DNA of 64,000 bases, from contig CAZJVP010000099.1 of the NCBI GenBank assembly GCA_964549615.1, positions 1-64,000 of the forward strand. Reading direction: 5' to 3'. The notes below the pieces were generated by a model. It had not been told where the DNA came from. It made no database searches and worked only from the letters and a program-made list of their open reading frames with translations. The stretch is from CAYVLA01 sp964549615 [NCBI: uncultured Thermococci archaeon]. Lineage in GTDB: Archaea > CAYQAE01 > CAYVLA01. How positions within the stretch are numbered: position 1 is the first letter of the stretch; every line of letters starts with the position of its first letter. Both the position numbers and the translations under genes were made by a program. Shown here piece by piece: positions 62,607-64,000 of the stretch.

Positions 62607-63635
62607 TTGACCACCCTCCCTGCGGTCTCGGTCATCGTCCCTTTAGGCAAGCACAACGAGCTACTGGAACCTGTCGTGGCCGCTATCCTCTCCCTTGACT
62701 ATCCCGGATTCGAGGTCATAATGACGGAGGGTTCGAAGGGCGAGGCCGAGAGCATGTTGCGAAGGTATCCGGACGGGAAGATCACGTATGTTAAGGGGAC
62801 GTGCAAGAACCCTGCCGGGCTGAGGAACCTGGGCGTCGCCGCGGCGAGGAACGATCTTCTTGCCTTCCTTGACTCAGACTGCATTCCGGAGCCATCATGG
62901 CTCAAAGAGCTCGTGATCGCCAAGGAGACTCTCAAGGTACGAATGGTCGTGGGCGCGACGCGGTCTGCCAATGCGGACTCGAACAGATGGGCCAGGGTTG
63001 CGGCAAAGCGGTACGCAATGTGGTTTGCGGGGGCCACGAGGGGGTCTTTCGTGGCGAGGATCGACACCAAGAATCTCCTTGTCGAGAAGAGCTACCTCGT
63101 ATCTCTCGGGCTCTTCGACGAGAAATTGGACTCCAAGGAGGACAGGGATCTGGGCCTTAGGGTCTTGAGATCGGGGGACCAGATCGGGTATGCCCCAAAG
63201 GCCGTGGTAAGACACTTCGACCCCCAGAGCGTCCGGGCGCTGTACAGGAGAGCAGTCTGGTACGCGAGGGGGATGAGGCAGTTCAGGGCGAAGTACGGGG
63301 TCGGGCTCTTCTCCCAAAATCCGGATCCCATCTACCACAAGAGATATGCGGGCGAGGGCAACTGGGCAATGCTCTCGATCGCCTGGTTTGCCTGCGTGGC
63401 GGCATTGGCTTGGACCCGTTGGGCTAGGGGAACGGAACTTGCGATTCTGCTGTTAGTGGGGATCTTCATCCTTGTCATGGCTTTTCGGTCGCTGCTCAAG
63501 TCTTTCGCCAAGTTCCTCCTCGGCCGAACAAGCTGGGAGGACTTCGTCTTCGATCTCGTGACAGACCTGGGACACAAGGTCGGGTGGGTTTCTACGCTGC
63601 CCGCTTCCCGTGGGAGAAGAGAAGGCACGACATGA
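62607..63635 (+). CDS. GT2 family membrane glycosyltransferase
   Basis: A 342-residue enzyme. SVIVPLGKHNELLEPVVAAI opens the GT-A fold, LAFLDSDCIPEPSWL contains the D-x-D metal site, and SKEDRDLGLRVLRSG is the ED motif. Hydrophobic helices near the end (LSIAWFACVAALAWT, LAILLLVGIFILVMAF) anchor it in the membrane. TTG 62607 fits the TATA element at 62577; the frame to 62493 crosses it. Its last 44 bases overlap the opposite gene. Confidence 0.85.
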   Translation: MTTLPAVSVIVPLGKHNELLEPVVAAILSLDYPGFEVIMTEGSKGEAESMLRRYPDGKITYVKGTCKNPAGLRNLGVAAARNDLLAFLDSDCIPEPSWLKELVIAKETLKVRMVVGATRSANADSNRWARVAAKRYAMWFAGATRGSFVARIDTKNLLVEKSYLVSLGLFDEKLDSKEDRDLGLRVLRSGDQIGYAPKAVVRHFDPQSVRALYRRAVWYARGMRQFRAKYGVGLFSQNPDPIYHKRYAGEGNWAMLSIAWFACVAALAWTRWARGTELAILLLVGIFILVMAFRSLLKSFAKFLLGRTSWEDFVFDLVTDLGHKVGWVSTLPASRGRREGTT

Positions 63636-64000
63636 GAGATCCATTCCAGGATGCATGGAACGCAAGATAGTAGGTGACCATGGCAAGCTTCTCGGCTAGG
63701 CCGGTCCCCTCCGACCAGACGTGCGGCAACCTGCGCAACTTTGCAAGCATCCGTGCGCCGACCAGACGGAGCGTCGCAAGCGGCGCGGCCGCGTCCTTGG
63801 ATAGATTTGCCTCCTCCCGTCCTCTGCGGCGCGCCTTGAACACCAACGATATGGCATCGGTTGGAAAATCGTGGAGGACGGGGGCATTGACTGGGACGAG
63901 TCGGTAGCCCGCGGCAACGAACCTTCGGTGGAACTCCCAGTCGACGTTCAGTCTGATATCCTCCCGGAAGCCTCCGAGGCTGAGAAATACGTCCTTCCTA
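63592..64000 (-). CDS. GT2 family glycosyltransferase, truncated by window edge
   Basis: The minus frame is open to the end of the window, so the N-terminal part is outside. The visible 136 residues contain VFLSLGGFREDIRLNVDWEF and FVAAGYRLVPVNAPVLHD, the GGF/ED motif and the following strand of GT2 enzymes. A hydrophobic stretch (LAMVTYYLAFHASWNGSLM) is near the C-terminus. Its start near 63846 in the frame is not the true one. It is convergent with the GT2 gene before it. Confidence 0.65.
   Translation of the reverse strand, partial: RKDVFLSLGGFREDIRLNVDWEFHRRFVAAGYRLVPVNAPVLHDFPTDAISLVFKARRRGREEANLSKDAAAPLATLRLVGARMLAKLRRLPHVWSEGTGLAEKLAMVTYYLAFHASWNGSLMSCLLFSHGKRAA

Noticed and set aside
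1-64000. CRISPR arrays, tRNA or rRNA genes, insertion sequences
   Set aside because: No regularly spaced repeats, no conserved rRNA stretches, no tRNA-like clover arms noticed and no transposase or integrase frame.

Overview
The window looks like a GC-rich archaeal genome segment. Gene starts are often preceded by an A/T-rich TATA element about 26-30 nt upstream of the ATG/TTG/GTG, which implies leaderless or very short-leader transcripts. Other genes carry Shine-Dalgarno sequences of the GGAGG/GGTGAT type. TTG and GTG starts are common. A RAD55/KaiC-like protein, GlcNAc-1-P transferase of the Alg7/AglH type, archaeal-style GalU proteins and DUF354 proteins fit an archaeon, possibly a Thermoplasmatota lineage; this taxonomic guess is only inference. 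I saw no rRNA, tRNA, CRISPR array, transposase or integrase.

Region 1 (1-5.2 kb): the 3' part of a RAD55/KaiC-like gene, followed by small regulatory-looking genes. Four of these are paralogous coiled-coil plus winged-helix proteins, present on both strands. Region 2 (5.5-16.7 kb): nucleotide-sugar supply. It has two GHMP sugar kinases (one resembling glucuronokinase), two GalU-like nucleotidyltransferases, a zinc-insert SDR epimerase, a UDP-sugar 6-dehydrogenase, a GT4 glycosyltransferase, a stray BKACE (DUF849) enzyme and a polyprenyl-phosphate GlcNAc-1-P transferase next to two membrane proteins. Region 3 (19.7-26.1 kb): a tightly overlapping plus-strand operon of three HprK-like P-loop proteins, one GT2 and two GT4 glycosyltransferases.

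Region 4 (26.2-34.7 kb): an ABC-2 exporter, GT4 genes, a polysaccharide deacetylase-like gene and a large secreted toroid protein; base use looks more A/T-rich here. Region 5 (35-49 kb): a giant secreted multidomain protein (about 1,714 residues), a membrane-anchored alpha/alpha-toroid protein, a GT4, and a minus-strand set of two B12-type radical SAM enzymes, a FemAB-like acyltransferase and a membrane-anchored deacetylase-like protein. Region 6 (49-64 kb): further GT4 and GT2 glycosyltransferases, a hexapeptide acyltransferase, a membrane protein, two DUF354 proteins, a secreted beta-rich protein, an SDR epimerase, a PIG-L deacetylase and a truncated GT2 gene at the right edge.

Taken together this is a very large surface-glycan or glycolipid locus. 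Sugar activation (region 2) feeds lipid-linked assembly (GlcNAc-1-P transferase plus at least fourteen glycosyltransferases). Tailoring is by deacetylases, FemAB, LbH acyltransferase and radical SAM enzymes, with export by the ABC transporter. Several large secreted proteins may act on the finished polymer. The least ordinary elements are the HprK-like trio (one member lacking the P-loop lysine), the giant toroid/PHP-like fusion proteins, the winged-helix family, and three genes whose best start is CTG.
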